Source of the DNA: Bacillota bacterium
GTDB taxonomy: Bacteria > Bacillota > Clostridia > Lachnospirales > Lachnospiraceae
DNA: 64,000 nt
Assembly (NCBI GenBank): GCA_023411215.1
Contig: JAEYOY010000023.1
Location: forward strand, 1 to 64,000
Direction: 5' to 3'
Part shown: positions 63,011 to 64,000 of the stretch, one piece after another
How positions within the stretch are numbered: the stretch's first letter is position 1
Layout: each line of letters begins with the position of its first letter
Position numbers and translations under genes: made by a program
The notes under the pieces: model-generated
Told to the model about the DNA's origin: nothing
Seen by the model: only the letters and a program-made list of their open reading frames with translations
Databases searched by the model: none

Positions 63011-64000
63011 TATATTCACTCGGAGTGATACCGATTCGCTTTTTGAATATTCGACTAAAATAATTAGGGTCCTTATATCCTACCATAAAGCATACTTCCT
63101 TTACCGTCAGATTGGAGTTGGTCAACAGCTCTTTTGCTTTCTTTACACGGAGCATGGAAAGCCAGTCAATAAAATTAAAGCCGGTGTTCTTTTTGATTAG
63201 CTTACTAAAGTATTGAGGACTGATATTTACCTGTGCCGCAATATCATCCAGAGAAATATCCTCCGCATAATGATTTTCCAAATATTCCTGTGTCACTTTG
63301 ACAATATGATTTGAATAGTCGATATTACTTTGTGGTTTTACATAGCTAATCATGAAGATAAAATGCTTATATGCGATATCGATCAGCGAAGCTCCATTTG
63401 TCTCCATCAGCTCCCTGGCAATATTGGTATAATCAGTGAAGGTAAACTCATTCTGGTTATCCAGATGCATGGCATGGCTGGTCAATACCAGAATCTCGAG
63501 GATCTTATTTCTCCTAGCTTCATCACTGTAGGAACGTATTTGATCCATGACTAGACTGAAATAATCATAAGCTTCTGATTTTCTAAGCCGAATTGCTTCA
63601 ATCAGATGTTTTTCTGCCAGAAGGTAGTCAAAACGGGCACTGGTATTAGTATGCTTAATATCCTGATAGCTAATAATTGACTCAGAGCTGTTGTAATGAA
63701 TTGCAGAAAAAGCATCTATAAAGGATGAGTAAATAGTATTAATGGGTTGAGGACTACCGATGCCGATCGTCAGGTCCATCTGAAATTGATCCTTTATGCC
63801 GGAAATTATAGCATTGCAAAGAGAATAACTCTTTTCCCTGTGATTATGGATCAACAGTGGGGAATCCTCTGTGACAAGAAGAACTATCCTATTTACGATT
63901 AAGGGACCGATGCAAATATTGTTATCGATAAACAGACTGCGGAGGTAGTGGTTAATTGCTGACTCATCAATGTCTTCTTCGGCCGTGCTTGATTGGGGAA
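62988..64000 (-). CDS. AraC-type regulator, probably YesN-like response regulator, 5' end missing
   Basis: The frame is open to the right edge, so only the C-terminal 337 residues are visible. The last 100 carry the AraC double helix-turn-helix (ISLDDIAAQVNISPQYFSKL and LTVKEVCFMVGYKDPNYFSR). The middle, with DLTIGIGSPQPINTIYSSFIDAF, looks like the degenerate GGDEF-like linker of YesN response regulators; an N-terminal receiver domain is expected outside the window but not shown. It is convergent with the FliD-like gene. Confidence 0.85.
   Translation of the reverse strand, partial: PQSSTAEEDIDESAINHYLRSLFIDNNICIGPLIVNRIVLLVTEDSPLLIHNHREKSYSLCNAIISGIKDQFQMDLTIGIGSPQPINTIYSSFIDAFSAIHYNSSESIISYQDIKHTNTSARFDYLLAEKHLIEAIRLRKSEAYDYFSLVMDQIRSYSDEARRNKILEILVLTSHAMHLDNQNEFTFTDYTNIARELMETNGASLIDIAYKHFIFMISYVKPQSNIDYSNHIVKVTQEYLENHYAEDISLDDIAAQVNISPQYFSKLIKKNTGFNFIDWLSMLRVKKAKELLTNSNLTVKEVCFMVGYKDPNYFSRIFKKRIGITPSEYIKNQLLY

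Overview
This is an AT-rich chromosomal window from a strictly anaerobic Clostridia, most likely a Lachnospiraceae relative. The reasons are the sporulation regulator SpoIIID, a complete rnfCDGEAB operon, an electron-confurcating lactate dehydrogenase/Etf operon, two Lpl-type sugar importers without their own ATPase, AraC/LacI regulators and a type I pullulanase. No rRNA, tRNA, CRISPR array, insertion sequence or prophage was seen. Both end genes are cut by the window: a beta-CASP nuclease at the left and an AraC-type regulator at the right.

Layout. 1-15 kb holds the nuclease tail, pullulanase, an AraC regulator, a zinc-ribbon/CFI-box protein, a first ABC sugar importer (two permeases and a lipoprotein), small stress proteins (CsbD-like, GlsB/YeaQ-like), an acetyltransferase, an ArsC-like protein, a phosphoribosyltransferase, CorA and an esterase. 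14.6-20.9 kb is a lactate-oxidation locus: a FadR-type regulator, two identical operators around a consensus promoter, lactate permease, EtfB, EtfA with an N-terminal iron-sulfur domain, and a flavin lactate dehydrogenase.

21.2-43.8 kb is a Wzx/Wzy-type exopolysaccharide locus. It has an LCP ligase, a chain-length protein and its kinase-like ATPase, several glycosyltransferases, polymerase, flippase, a secreted GH16, two tandem QueC-like PP-loop proteins of unknown role, two tandem glycosyltransferase/pyruvyltransferase fusions, and a terminal priming transferase. A secreted beta-helix protein lies inside the locus on the other strand, behind two tandem cyclic-di-GMP-I riboswitches, so its expression is probably tied to a lifestyle signal. 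A decayed GH125 fragment marks the end of the locus.

44.3-54.7 kb holds an MBL-fold protein, MgtC, a small membrane protein, a second sugar importer with its own membrane-bound AraC regulator, a HAD phosphatase and spoIIID. 55.1-60.4 kb is the rnf operon. It links ferredoxin and NAD pools to an ion gradient, which fits the ferredoxin demand of the lactate dehydrogenase/Etf complex. The window closes with a LacI regulator, an orphan FliD-like protein and an AraC-type regulator that share one convergent terminator.

The strongest leads are the QueC-like pair in the polysaccharide locus, the reciprocal loss of motifs in the two fusion glycosyltransferases, the tandem riboswitches, and the twin-operator control of the lactate operon.
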